64,000 nt of DNA from Haematobia irritans. Lineage: Eukaryota; Arthropoda; Insecta; Diptera; Muscidae. The stretch's first letter is position 1. Every line of letters starts with the position of its first letter. The stretch lies in contig NC_134400.1 of NCBI RefSeq assembly GCF_050003625.1, forward strand, positions 222,372,085-222,436,084, read 5' to 3'. Under the pieces are notes generated by a model. That model worked only from the letters and a program-made list of their open reading frames with translations. It did no database searches and was not told where the DNA came from. Positions 1 to 11,388 of the stretch are shown here, piece after piece. Position numbers and translations under genes: made by a program.

Positions 1-1180
1 AAGTTATGCAGATACATATGAATCAAGGATTGAATACCATACACAAATACAATCAAATAGGAAGGATCCTTCATTCATACTTGGGTAGTTTTGGGCCATA
101 GACAATCCTAGATGCATACATCGCTTAACACAACGGCAATATTACATTGGAAGAGCAACATCGCCAAGAACAACACATTTATGGTGTTGCTTATTTCTCC
201 AAGTCTTTGGATAATATTGCTGTTGTTGTTGACGTTGCTCACTTTATATTCGTCCTTTTACAGTTGGCTGCGAGTAAAGCAAGAACGATGATGGGCTCAT
301 TAAAATTCATGGCAAACATTTAACAAAACTTAACTGAACTCAAATGAGTAGCAATGAAAGATGACGATGATGATGCTGCTGATGCTGATGGTTGGAGACC
401 GGGAACGTTTTACCACAGCACGTCTTCGCAAAGATCAAACGCATGAATGGCAATGTTACCAAGGCTTAAGGAAACTCGAAGGCGTTCCCCAAACACAGCC
501 TCCTTTGGTTAGCGCCAAAATGCCGGCAAGGACGATGAATGTGAATTGTGATGATAATATAGAGTCCTTGTCTACAACGATGATGTTGGTGATGGCGACG
601 TTCCTAGTTAATCCACAGTAATCCACATGGAATGTAAAATAGCGACCATGACTGCGAGAAAGCCACCACAACGCTTAAGAGAAACTAATGCGAAAATTAC
701 ACAGAAGGCTAGAGGAGTAAATGAATGGATTTCAAAATATAAGCAGACACAGAGTGCCTACATATTTGGATTGTGCAGGGAACTGTGAAAAGTAAATAAA
801 AGAGATAACAAAAGTCTAAAGTTGATATATTTTCAGAAATACCTTCTTGGGATGATTCAATGTTGAAAAACCTGAGATTATAGTAGAATTCATAATCGTG
901 TGGCCTTAAAAAAGCTGTGATCTCGTTATTCCTTTCTCACTACTGTATTAAATCTGATGTTAAAACGTTTAACGGTCTCCCTCAAAAAGGTAAAAAAACT
1001 ATATGAGTTTGTTCTGAAAACTTGATTCTTGAATTGTGATGAAATGGCCTAAAGGCCTATAGCGTCTGTCGAAGTGTGAGAAAAAAAAAATATAAAAATG
1101 CAATAATATTGGCTATAGTTTTTGAACGAATGTCATTTACTTCAGACGTCAAGTAGAAAACTGGTCTCAAAATTGCGTTT
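1..1180. other. Gene-free stretch
   Basis: No coding exon, RNA gene or recognised repeat is visible. A short trinucleotide-rich tract (GATGATGATGCTGCTGATG type) lies at about 361-395 and produces a low-complexity open frame of 86 codons that has no recognisable domain. It is probably intronic or intergenic host DNA. Confidence 0.6.
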
Positions 1181-1585
1181 TTATACCCTCCACCATAGGA
1201 TGGGGGTATATTAACTTTGTCATTCCGTTTGTAACACATCGAAATATTGCTCTAAGACCCCATAAAGTATATATATTCTGGGTCGAATCGATCTCAGCAT
1301 GTCCGTCCTTCCGTCCGTCCGTCTGTTGAAATCACGCTAACTTCCGAACGAAACAAGCTATCGACTTGAAACTTTGCACAAGTAGTTATATAAACGGACC
1401 CTCATATAAACGGACCCTCAAATTTGGTTTGCGAATCCTCTAAGAGAAGCAAATTTCATCCGATCCGGCTGAAATTTGGTACTTGGTGTTAGTATATGGT
1501 CTCTAACAACCATGCAAAAATTGGTCCACATCGGTCCATTTTTACGTATAGCCCCCATATAAAAGGACACCCAAATTGTAGGATC
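1181..1585 (-). repeat. Family 2 dispersed repeat, 5'-truncated copy
   Basis: The segment opens with a TATACCCTCCACCATAGG-type tail, then a stretch shared with 53541-53700 (CATTCCGTTTGTAACACATC), a run of GTCC units, and text about comparing a value with a cutoff typical of this family such as ATAGCCCCCATATAAA. It breaks off at about 1585, where an AGATCT-rich sequence begins. No protein-coding potential is seen. The orientation is given relative to the complete copy at 53541-54486, whose head lies at the right. Confidence 0.6.
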
Positions 1586-2050
1586 TACTTAGATAGGATT
1601 AGATCTAAAAAATTGGCCACTTTAGATGTAAGCAGATTTACTCAGATATGATGAGACAGAATTATAAATAATTATATATAATTACACATATGACGAGATG
1701 TAACATCAGATCCGACTATATATAGAGATAGATATAATTATATGTAAGACATTAGATCTAGGCCAATATTGAGATCTGATCAGATCTAATTCCATTGTAA
1801 TTAGATATGATTAGATCTTACCATTTTTCGGATCTACTCATTTCTAATTGCATCAAATTAGGTCCCTCAATTTTTATATAAAGATAGATATAATTATATC
1901 TAAGACATGAGATCTAGGCCAATATTGAGATCTGATCAGATCTAATTCCATAGTAATTAGATATGATTAGATCTTACCATTTTTCGGATCTACTCATATC
2001 TAAATGCATTATTCCCCCTCAATTTTTACTCGGGTACCTAATTTTACTAC
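1586..2050. repeat. AGATCT/TGATCAGATC-rich tandem repeat
   Basis: Two units of roughly 130 bases (about 1718-1848 and 1877-2003) are almost identical and carry GAGATCTGATCAGATC and TTAGATATGATTAGATC. The stretch ends with CTCAATTTTTACTCGGG, a motif that returns near 3845 as CCAATTTTTACACGGG. This suggests that 1586-2050 and 3690-3880 are two ends or two units of one larger element. No open frame is present. Confidence 0.6.
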
Positions 2051-2255
2051 TTGAGTATTTAGAAGAAAATTTTTGTTCGTAAATACATGGTGACCGAATT
2101 CCCATTGTCAACTCTCGAGAATTTGGAGGACGATCATCGGTATCCTGATGTTGTGTTTCGAAATCTTGATATTATTGCAGTTTGAAAACTGGTACGCCAA
2201 CATTTTTTATATTTTTTAAAATGTTAAACTTTTTTTGTTAGGCAGTGCACGAACA

Positions 2256-2341
2256 CTGCATGAATTGGTGGCAATAATGTAAACGAGTAACAAAACTAGT
2301 TTATGATCATTCGTTTACGTTATTGCAACCAATTCATGCAG
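2256..2341. repeat. 31-bp inverted repeat (hairpin)
   Basis: Left arm 2256-2286 and right arm 2311-2341 are reverse complements with two mismatches, separated by 24 bases. The arms begin CTGCATGAATTGG and end CCAATTCATGCAG. A smaller inverted pair, GCAGTG/CACTGC, overlaps the left side. It lies inside the interval bounded by the AGATCT-rich repeats and is not explained by any other family here. Confidence 0.8.
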
Positions 2342-2752
2342 TACAGATGCATGAAAGGTAGTGCTGGTTTCCTTCACGCCAACAATGCTACTCAATATTA
2401 TATATCACTTCTGAGCAATATTTCTATTATAATGCCCTAAATCGGGACATCGCCCACAAAAATCAGCGTTGATTCGGTTGTTTTGTAAGCAGTTGGTACT
2501 GCCTCTCTCCTTTACAATCCTGCTGAAATAGTGCTCCTTTTTTTGCTGGGACTGTATCTAATAGGATATAGAACATCATATCTGACTATATATGGGGTTA
2601 AATACGGTGCGAAATATAATAAAAAAATCATGAACACGTTAAAAAGACCTTTGAAATTGCAATTTGTACGCTTGAAGAAATTCATTATAAAACAAAATAT
2701 CTAAAAGAGAAAACAAAACACTAAGTGACAAACGTATTGAAAAGGGGACTTA

Positions 2753-3326
2753 CCCAGCAACAAAAATTGGAAGTTCTTTAAAGGCACAACTTAAAAAAAA
2801 TCCAAAAATGTCATCCCAAAGATGTTATTTATTTTAACTGCACAGGAAGTTCATTTGAGTCAATTTTTTTATAACTCGCTTTTTTCATATTTTTAATGGG
2901 AAATTTAAAACTTTATTGTTTCAAATAGGTTAAAAACAAATTAAGAATTAATAAAATAGTGTAAATTATTTAAATTTTGCCGAAAAAAATACTAAATCCT
3001 TTCTAGAAAAATTGCAAATTTTTGAAAATATTTGATGTCAAACGTTCCAGACAAGCATTATAATGCATTAAAAATCATAAAAAAAAAAAATTTAAATTAT
3101 TTATTCGTCAAAATATCACAAAATTTCTTAATCCACATCCAAAACACAGGATTCGCATCACACCTTAAGAAGTGATGCAATTTCAGTGCAACGGCTGCTG
3201 AAATGGTGGACATCCGTCCTATGACAAGCCCATGTTAAATTCATCGCTTCTGCGTCAATTTTGCACCACTTCCGGATCCAAAACGAACATTTTCACTACT
3301 TTTTTGGCGACGCTTTTTTTGCTGGG
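2753..3326 (+). mobile_element. Family 3 MITE with CCCAGC ends, complete copy
   Basis: The element starts CCCAGCAACAAAAA and ends TTTTTTTGCTGGG, with TA on both outer sides, as expected for a Tc1/mariner-type insertion. It shares its whole length, in reverse, with 62482-63012, and in pieces with 24388-25266. No coding frame is present, so it is non-autonomous. Internal landmarks are a GGAAGTTC block near the left end and TTTTGCACCACTTCCGGATC near the right end. Confidence 0.75.
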
Positions 3327-3689
3327 TAGTTCATCCAGTGAAGATGTAAATATGCATTTATATTATATTATTCGTTCTGGGATGAACTGTGTTTCTGATT
3401 TTTAGGTGGACGAGCTCGGGACCCGCAAACTAGACGGGAAATTGAGAGGGCAATAACGCAGCGTTTGGGCGAAATAAAACGTCTAGACTAAGCCTTATTT
3501 TGTACCCTAGGTAGATTAAAAAATGATTTTTTTTTTCTATTTTTAAATATTTAATTTATATAATTTTTGTTTGTTTTGTTAAATAAAACAGTTGATCTCA
3601 TTTTATATACAAATATTGGACTTTTATTATGAGTAGGAATCGTATGCTCTTCATAGATCCCGAAAGATACAAAATATCAAATAATATAC

Positions 3690-3880
3690 AATTATATCAA
3701 TTTATATCTGACTGGATGTGTCTCATTTTTTGAGATCTGATCAGATCCAATTTCATAGTATCCAGATCTGACCAGATATAAACATTTTTCGGATTTGCTC
3801 AGATCAGATCATATCTTGGCTCAGATCAAACCATATCAAATCAAATACCCCAATTTTTACACGGGTTGCTAATTTTTAGG
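3690..3880. repeat. AGATCTGATC-rich repeat, second block
   Basis: This block carries TTTGAGATCTGATCAGATCC and further GATC-rich words and ends with CCAATTTTTACACGGG, matching the end of the block at 1586-2050. The 1.6 kb between the two blocks includes the hairpin at 2256 and a family 3 MITE. They may delimit one old composite element. Confidence 0.5.
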
Positions 3881-5432
3881 AAAGGAAAAGGGTCTTAAAT
3901 TGGGAACACTACTTCGATTGATCAGTCGGTTGCAATTTTTTTCGGAATAAATTCACAAACATTTGAAAACCGCTAACATCTCGATTTTAATTCCCCATAT
4001 CTTCTCCGCTCTATATTGGTTATGCTTACAGATTTCGCCAGGGCCTTTGCAAAAATGGCAGTGTTTTCCCCCTTTGAAGAAAAATCAAAAATCACACAAA
4101 ACAGAAATCTGCTTGTCTAAAACCCGAGTTTGAAGCAAATTTTGTATTTGTGTAAGAAATGAGCATCAAAAATCTGGATTTATATTCACAACAAGCCAGC
4201 GATGTAAAGTCAGAGTCTCACGATTCCTGAATAATTTTAATGATGATGTCATGAATAAATTAGTAAAAAGGATTCTCTCCTTCCCCGCATGCCGCATTTA
4301 CTTCATGAATGCATGAATGCTTTGTGGGTGGGTCTGTGTGTGATTCGTATTTGTGTTGTGAATCTGTGAGTGCGGCTGTGTGTGTATGAGAAGTTGTGTC
4401 TTCAATGTTAATGGAGAATGTTTTATGAGTTTTGCGTGCCACACCGCTAAGACTTGCCCCATTCATACGCATCGATGGTTGCAAAAGACCAAATGGCAAA
4501 ACGGAGCATGGGCTACTGTTACCACTACCAAATGGTAAGGGGGGAAAACAGCTATGGCTGCTGCTGATGCCATCATCAAAACTCTTTAGTGGGCCAAAGT
4601 GTCAGCCATTTAAAGAGCTCTTGGTCCATGGTAGGAGTAGGCGTAACTTTTTCGTTGCTTTCTCATCAGCACAGAGCGGAGTCAGGATTAAAGTCAACAC
4701 GCATTGCAATACGCCAGCCTTACATCGACACTCGCAGTTTTGTTTGCTTTGGATTTTGTTGGCCTCTTTGTTTTTTTTTATGTTTTGGGAAATTTGTGGT
4801 TTTAAAGGTTTTAATGAGAAAAATGAAGTGAACCGCTGAATAGTTGACTTTGCTGTGGTTTGGTTGGTGAACATGTTTGAGTGTACGTGTGCGAGAGTGT
4901 CACACTACAGTTGAATGCCTGAGGTTTCCGTTTCAATCGGAGGTGTTGTCATAGTCACTCAACTGATGTGATGACTGGTGATGATGTCGCTGCTGTTGTG
5001 ACTGAGGCAGTAGTAGTCACCTTTGTCGTTGTTGTTGCGTTTGTCACTTTACGCTCTTTGCGGTTTGAAAGTCATCATTTTTGTTGCGGTTTCGGTAACA
5101 AACTATGTCGACAATAAACTATAAAACCACACACACACATACACATACAAACACATGTGCTCCACATTATCCCGGTATACAAACATGGCCAAGAGTACAT
5201 TCTACAGCCACAACTTGGGGTTAAACACACCTATTTTGTGGGGTATCTACAATGTCCTCACGACCACCTAATACGTGTGCTAAATAAGTCACCCTACTAT
5301 GTTAGTCGTTTATAGTTTTGGTCCCATGTGCCAAGGATACAAATGTGGGTATGGTTTTCAAATACTTTGTGGGTATGTGAACTTGAAACTCGCCCGCTTT
5401 AAATTATTGTACTATCATTTGATAGTCGACAA
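3881..5432. other. Gene-free stretch with TG/CA microsatellites
   Basis: No supported gene. The region contains TGTG tracts near 4320-4390 and CA tracts near 5130-5155, typical of fly intronic or intergenic DNA. Open frames at 4432-4839 (plus) and 4602-4874 (minus) overlap each other, have biased low-complexity composition and show no known domain, so they are not called as genes. Confidence 0.55.
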
Positions 5433-5552
5433 AAAAAAATCTTTTCTGGAAAACGAAATTTTAGACCAACGATTCTTCTGTTGTTAAAGCTATTACTTTC
5501 AGGAAAAACTAAATTCGTTTGGGAACAAATGTGACAACGGGTACCATAAATA

Positions 5553-6825
5553 ACAGGTTGGCTGATAAGTCCCCGGTCTAACAAAGAAAAACACATTTTT
5601 TTGTCAAAATTCGTTTTTATTATTCAACATAGTTCCCTTCAAGAGCGATACAACGATTATAACGACCTTCCAATTTTTTGATACCATTTTGGTATCGGTT
5701 TTGCCTCAAAATAAGACTCAGTTTCGGCGATCACCTCTTCATTGCAGCCAAATTTTTTCCCTGCGAGCATCGTTTTGAGGTCTAAGAACAAGAACAAATC
5801 GCTGGGGCCAGATCTGGAGAATACGGTGGGCGGGGAAGCAATTCGAAGCCCACTTCATGAATTTTTGCCATCGTTCTCAATGACTTGTGGCACGGTGCGT
5901 TGTCTTGGTGGAACAACACTTTTTTCTTCTTCATATGGGGCCGTTTTGCCGCCATTTCGACCTTCAAACGCTCCAATAACGCCATATAATAGTCACTGTT
6001 GATAGGTTTTCCCTTCACAAGATAATCGATAAAAATTATTCCATGCGTATCCCACAATACAGAGGCCATTACTTTGCCAGCGGACTTTTGAGTCTTTCCA
6101 CGCTTCGGAGACGGTTCACCGGTCGCTGTCCACTCAGCCGATTGTCGATTGGACTCAGGAGTGTAGTGATGGAGCCATGTTTCATCCATTGTCACATATC
6201 GACGGAAAAACTCGGGTGTAAATAATACGAGTTAACAGCTGCAAACACCGCTCAGAATCATCAACACGTTGTTGTTTTTGGTCAAATGTGAGCTCGCGCG
6301 GCACATATCTTCCACATATCCAAATATTGATGAATGATATGACCAACACGTTCCTTTGATACCTTTAAGGCCTCTGCTATCTCGATCAACTTCATTTTAC
6401 GGTCATTCAAAATCATTTTATGGATTTTTTTTATGTTTTCGTCGGTAACCACCTCTTTCGGGCGTTCACTGTTCACCGTCCTCCGTGCTCATTTCACCAC
6501 ATTTGAATTTTGCATACCAATCAATTATTGTTGATTTTCCTGGGACAGAGTCCGGAAACTCATTTTCAAGCCAAGTTTTTGCTTCCATCCCCCTTTCCCC
6601 TTCAGAAAACAGTATTTTATCAAAACACGAAATTCCTTTTTTCCATTTTTTTCACAATAATAAAAGTTGCTTCACAAAAGACCCTCTATAGCACAAACTA
6701 ATTGACTTACAGACGTCAAATTTTGACACGAATCATTTGAAGGTTGGTACTATATAAAAATAATATGTATTTAATACTAGCGACGCCATCTATGTGTCAG
6801 ACCGGGGACTTATCAGCCAACCTGT
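5553..6825 (-). mobile_element. Himar1-like mariner (irritans subfamily), copy 1
   Basis: Both ends carry the Himar1-type inverted repeat, ACAGGTTGGCTGATAAGTCC at the left and its reverse complement at the right. TA target duplications lie at 5551-5552 and 6826-6827. Length is 1273 bases. The transposase runs on the minus strand and is degenerate (separate entry). Himar1 is a DD34D mariner originally described from Haematobia irritans, so this family is a strong pointer to the source species. Confidence 0.95.
5620..6646 (-). pseudogene. Himar1-like mariner transposase, frameshifted
   Basis: The start codon (6646-6644) and stop (5622-5620) are in place, but one A is missing in the A-run just after the start, which shifts the frame at once. 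A second break comes just before the third catalytic aspartate: one C is lost in the SPDLAPSD region, so the frame reads SPDLAPAI and soon stops. Readable blocks include the helix-turn-helix part (about 6282-6476) and the catalytic part with TMDETWLHHYTPESNRQSAE and HQDNAPCHK (about 5782-6195). An intact enzyme would be about 348 residues and cut at TA. This copy cannot make one. The identification is secure because the other two copies in the window align along the whole length. Confidence 0.93.
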
Positions 6826-6952
6826 TAAAAAAAAGATTGCAAGCGATATGCGTTGTTTTGAAATTTCATTTTGGGGAAAGAATTGAAGGTTTCCACGAGT
6901 GCGATTTGTACAGTACAGCTACTGTTTATCTCGTCATATACTTTTCTAATCC

Positions 6953-7170
6953 TACACCGAAAGAAGAGTTATCTTTTCTGAGGATTGAAATTTTAGACAA
7001 ACTAAGCTTTATTTTGATGCTAAAAAATGTTCTATTGAAGTAAATGAAAATCATTGCAACGCTTGTCACAAATTCGGGTTTAGTTGCTCGTTAAGATAAT
7101 ACTTTATAACAAAAGGGAATTTAGTTTGTCGGAATTTCGTTCCTGAGGGAACTATTTTTTTCTTTGGGTG
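6953..7170. mobile_element. CACTGAAAGAA-type foldback MITE
   Basis: The arms carry ACCGAAAGAAGAGTTATCTT and its approximate mirror near 7145-7168 (CTATTTTTTTCTTTGGGTG), with ATTTTAGACAAAC and TTTGTCGGAATTTCG facing each other. The same layout recurs at 20919-21148, 32288-32457 and 33713-33943. There is no coding capacity. Confidence 0.65.
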
Positions 7171-8230
7171 CACTTGAACGAAAATAAGGGCGTGAACTCA
7201 AATTGCATAATATATCCTTTGTATCAATGGATTATTTGGTTTCTTCACAAATCCCTCAATTTGAAATGGTTTCTCATCGGAGAAAACAATATTCGACCAA
7301 TATGTGTTGCATCCTTTTTGAAGTCGATGCAACACTGCCGATATCACAGTAACGATATCACAGTACCATTACGAGAAATTAAAGATGTATTCACATTTAA
7401 ATGCTGTAGAGCTCAAACGGTAGCCACTTATGGTTTTCCAGCCAAATTTAAAGCAATCACACTATCACGCTTGAATTTCTTCACGAATACCTTTATCTCT
7501 CAATGCAAAAAATGAAATGCTTTTGTAAGCTAGTAAACAATAAAATGAGCTGTCGCTGGAATAAATTGGTCAGACTAGCGATTTAGAAATGATAGCAACT
7601 TGAAATTGGCTGCAATACATATCAGCCACCCTGGCATTGCCATTTTATCCATCCACGAGATATTACCCATCTTAATGTAGCATTTTATATTTTGTTGACA
7701 ATTTAAAACATTTTCATTAAAAACCACAAAATAAAACATCACATCAAAGGCTACATGTTACAATATTCACACATCATTGTCATCATCTACTGTAACCAGA
7801 AAAAATGACAAACTCCAAAGAAAACAAAAAAAAAAAAAAACAAAAACTCTGAAAAACAACATCAATTTCCATTAGCTTTTAGTTGTGCAGGTGTAACAAA
7901 TGTTCAGTCTTTGGTCAACACATTTGTCCATTGTAAATCATTGCTGTGGTAACCAGAAAAGGGTTCCTTTCCTGAGTTTTTATTCGATGGTTCAAATGGC
8001 TAACGAGAGTGCCTGAACGGATGAATGATTGGTAGATGATGCAGCACCACCACCATCATCCCCTGGTCATGGTGCAGCGATGTGTCATACAAATTAATTA
8101 GTTGCGCTGTATGCCGATCAATCATTCAATTTTTAGGCCATAAAACAATTCACCATCCAAACCACTGGTAGTCTGGATGGGGAATTTTATTGCGGAAAAT
8201 CTACAATGATGAACCTGATACACTATAGTA
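7171..8230. other. Gene-free stretch
   Basis: No gene or known repeat family can be supported. A plus-strand open frame at 7168-7515 has no recognisable domain and starts inside the neighbouring MITE. An A-rich run lies at about 7826-7842. Confidence 0.5.
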
Positions 8231-9165
8231 AGCAAAATATGATTTACGAAAAGTCAACATTTTCTTTTGGCTGGAAAATTTTTGGATAGCATCTCATTTT
8301 CTCTAGACGACACTTTCTCTAAAGACAAGAAACCGACAAATTGTCTCTGGGTGCAAACTTTCTCTCTAGACGAGAAAATTAAAACTTCGTTCTTAGACGA
8401 GAAAAAATTTTATACCATAAAACGTGTCTGATTCCAGAGAAGGTAAGACTTCACTGACGACATTTCCGCTACCGTGACTCGAAAATGGATTGTCTGCTCC
8501 ATACGTCGTCTTAGCACATTGCACCACCGACGGAGTTACCATAAGAACGTCTAACGAATATTTTAAGATCTTTAATGGCCAAAGACAAACGACAGCAGTT
8601 CATGAAATCGTGAATGTCCGTGGACGAAACCATGAACATTCCGTTTTGATTTTTTACAAACTGTTCCGTTTCAGTTTGTTACCTTCCGTTAAAGATTTTC
8701 GAACCTAATTTCTATTAGTGTTGTCTCTATATGAGATAACTTTTTTAAAGACAAAGTTTTCTCCATACCATATACGAGGCGCAGGTGAAACGGTGTGCTC
8801 ACTATATGCCAGGAACACTGACACCAGGTATAATAAGTCATTTCCCTATTTCAGCACCGCGGCAACTCCGGACAAACGACACAGCCCAAGTTTTTGTGGT
8901 ATATTATAGAGTCTAGTTCCTGTGATAGGAGGTTCATCTGGATGATTTGGTTCATTCTTTCTACATGAGGACATCTTCTCGGAATTCCCCCGATTTCTGA
9001 CCATTCGATTGCTCCCTGCGTTTTCCCCTTAGAATAGATTCCTGACTTTGCGGCGTAGCCCCGTTAACCCCTTCGTTCTAGACGAGAAACAAATTTTCTC
9101 TGGGCCATGAAATATGCTAAATTTTCTTTAGACGATTGCTCCAGAAATTTCCTTATAGTAGCAAA
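8231..9165. repeat. TCTAGACGAGAAA-rich repeat with insertion
   Basis: The words TCTAGACGAGAAA and TTTCTCTAGACGA recur at about 8303, 8377, 8396, 9076 and 9126, on either side of an inserted sequence (next entry) and a comparatively GC-rich island at about 8775-9060. The repeats at the two sides look like the arms of one old element. No open frame with a recognisable domain is present. Confidence 0.5.
8440..8705 (-). mobile_element. GTGAACG-rich element, partial copy
   Basis: The segment matches the reverse complement of the element at 19396-19857: the order of ACCGTGACTCG, CACATTGCACCACCGACGG, CATGAACATTCCGTTTTGAT and the CGTTTCAGTTTGTTAC block is the same. Ends are eroded. The translated similarity between the two copies (REHSVLIF-like run) comes from shared repeat DNA and not from a conserved protein. 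Confidence 0.6.
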
Positions 9166-10430
9166 CTTTCTAAACAAATTTCCTCTTGATGCGGAATGAA
9201 GTTAGAATACTTATCTCTTTGTTATTTACTGAACTAGTAGTTCGCCTAAGATAAAATGTAACCCCTGTGCTCTTGGCTCCAGTCCAGATTTATTCCTTTA
9301 TTTTCGTTTGTTCTCAACGTTTCCAACATGTTACACTTGTGCCGATGCTACACATCCATCCGTAATGATCAACCTTTAGTATGGCAACAGTTTTTTTTTT
9401 TTGCCGCCCTACATAGAAGTACCTTAACAGAAACACACCTCCTTTGATTCATGGTTCTACGATATGCAATATCTACACTTAAGCGAACACGTGCGTCCTT
9501 CGAGCCAACATCCTTCCACACTGGTCTGTAACCCTTGTTGTAGACTCAAAGCCGGGCAAATGCAATGTTCAGTCACGCATTGTAATTGTGTCATAGTTAG
9601 GCATTATTGCCATTGCACAACCCCAATTCCGAGTGAGGGTATATCCTTTAGAGCATTTATTCTGTCATCACTTGTTCTTTGTGGCGTTTGTTGTTAATCG
9701 TCTACTAAGAGGACTCGAAACGAAGTTAACAGTTTCTCAAAATCAGGGGATGTTTGATGTTGTACCTACTGCATGATTGCAAAGAACATTGTTTTTGTGG
9801 ATTGATGTGATGAGGGTTGAAGGGAATTTAAAGTCATTAAATGATTAATTGAAAGTAATGCGCAATGTTTTAAAATTCGGGTCAATTTCGTTTACTTATG
9901 ATTGATAGGATTATAAAAAAAGTCGTGGTAGAAAGCCACAGTGTAAAAGGATAATAAAAATTGTATATATTTATTTAATGAGTCAAATTTGTGGTCTATA
10001 AAATTTCTAAATTGTTTGGTTTCCGGATATTCAACAATTACATAATAACTATAGTTGCCCATTTAAAAAAATTTAAATATAGGAAGCATATGATACTTAG
10101 TCCAGTTTTAAAGTCACATTTCTATATTTAGCGGATCTTTCGGAATCTCATGTACACTGTCACCTTTGGATATTTGAAATTTTTTAATCCTTGATAGCTC
10201 CCTAAAAATTTATTTGTTTTGAAGATTCAGCATCCTTGTTCGTTATTAATACCAAACTGCTTAAAGAAATGTCAAAATCTTTGAATTCATGTAAACATTT
10301 TTTGGAGTGTAAGGAACCAAGGTTACACTGGGTTACTTTCCGTTTTTATTTCAAATAGATAGAGTCTTAGGCCGGTCTTTAGACTTTTTTGATAATAGAT
10401 CCAAATCGACTATTTAACTTTTGATGTTGG
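9166..10430. other. Gene-free stretch
   Basis: No supported gene. A 77-codon open frame at 9464-9697 has many cysteines but no recognised domain, no splice context that stands out and no second copy in the window. The remainder is AT-rich. Confidence 0.5.
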
Positions 10431-10435
10431 TCAAA

Positions 10436-10730
10436 TATTACCGTGAGGCCAAACATTCCATGTCCTTCAAATACGATTTCCAATTTTGCTTAGCATAGAA
10501 GACGCATTTCTCAGATATAAAGTTTTTTTTTCATTCTCCAAAAGACGATAAACTTTTCAATGAAGTTGCTTTGTCCTTATTGTTGTGATTCAAGTGATTA
10601 AACTTAAAAATTGGTATCTTATGTACGCAAAACTTTAATTGTGGCTTAAATGTGCCCTTACTTCAATTCTCCGCTTCTTTGGATCGGAATAAATACCGAA
10701 ATCGTTGGAACAGGGGATGCTTGTTTATCA
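10436..10730 (-). mobile_element. Family 4 MITE (CACTGAAAAA ends), diverged copy
   Basis: Starting at CCGTGAGGCCAAA and continuing through CATAGAAGACGCATTTCTCAG, the segment follows the order of the complete copy at 44768-45411 in reverse and ends at a TTATCAGTGTAG-type terminus. The left terminal repeat is eroded. Non-coding. Confidence 0.6.
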
Positions 10731-10791
10731 GTGTAGTAAACAAAATCGAAATTAAACGAAAAAGTCGAATTTGAATTGGAAGGGCAATACA

Positions 10792-10916
10792 CTGAAAAAA
10801 ATATTGTCCTGAGGTCAAAGATTTCATGTCTTTAAAATACGAATGCTCGGAATCATTACCAAAATTTTTTAAAGTAAAGACAAAATCTTTGGAACCGGGC
10901 ATGCTTTTTTTCAGTG
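10792..10916 (-). mobile_element. Family 4 MITE, 125-bp internally deleted copy
   Basis: CACTGAAAAAAATATTGTCC opens the segment and CATGCTTTTTTTCAGTG closes it. The outer parts of family 4 are joined directly, so about 500 internal bases of the complete copy at 44768-45411 are missing. It lies only about 60 bases from the longer copy at 10436-10730. Confidence 0.7.
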
Positions 10917-10936
10917 TGTAATCAAGCCTTTTTAAG

Positions 10937-11380
10937 CTAGAATTTATTCAACAAGTCGAAAGTTGCGACATTAAATGTCGACATCTCAACACTAGCAACA
11001 GTTCTCAAATTTTGAACAAAAACGATATTATTCTCTCCGATACTATTTTCCATTTCCTTATACTGCTGTGTTCCTGAGTCATCCTGGTTCCTGACATAGT
11101 ATGCTTCTGTCCTGCTATCACCATGTTCCTGCAATAACTCCCGTTCAAACGATATTATTCTCTCCGATTCTATTTTCCATTTCCTTATACTGCTGTGATC
11201 CTGATTCATCCTGGTTCCTGACGAGAAATTGCCTAAATTTCTTCCTTTCATCATACCTGTCATGCTTCTGTCCTTTACCGTCATTTCCTGTATCCGTTGC
11301 TGCTATCGCCATGTTCCTGATTCATCCTAGTTCCTGACCCATAATTCCCTATATTCGTCTCTTTCACTATACCCGTTATA
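10937..11380. repeat. 127-bp tandem duplication
   Basis: A segment beginning CGATATTATTCTCTCCGA at 11023 recurs at 11150 with few changes, including TTCCATTTCCTTATACTGC and TCATCCTGGTTCCTGAC. A third, shorter match lies near 11308-11338. The minus strand stays open for 115 codons across both units (11284-10937), giving a repeated polar protein sequence. No domain is recognised, and whether it is expressed cannot be told. Confidence 0.6.
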
Positions 11381-11388
11381 TGCCTGTA

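Noticed and set aside
3400..3490. Terminal exon with a TTTTTAG acceptor
   Set aside because: The open frame gives about 25 charged residues only; no upstream exon with a compatible donor could be recognised as protein-coding.
4432..4839. 135-codon plus-strand open frame
   Set aside because: It overlaps an equally long minus-strand frame, has no recognisable domain and ends in low-complexity hydrophobic sequence. No splice or promoter context supports it.
8775..9060. GC-richer island as a retrocopied exon
   Set aside because: Open frames are short and no protein family is recognised; no poly-A tail or target duplication.
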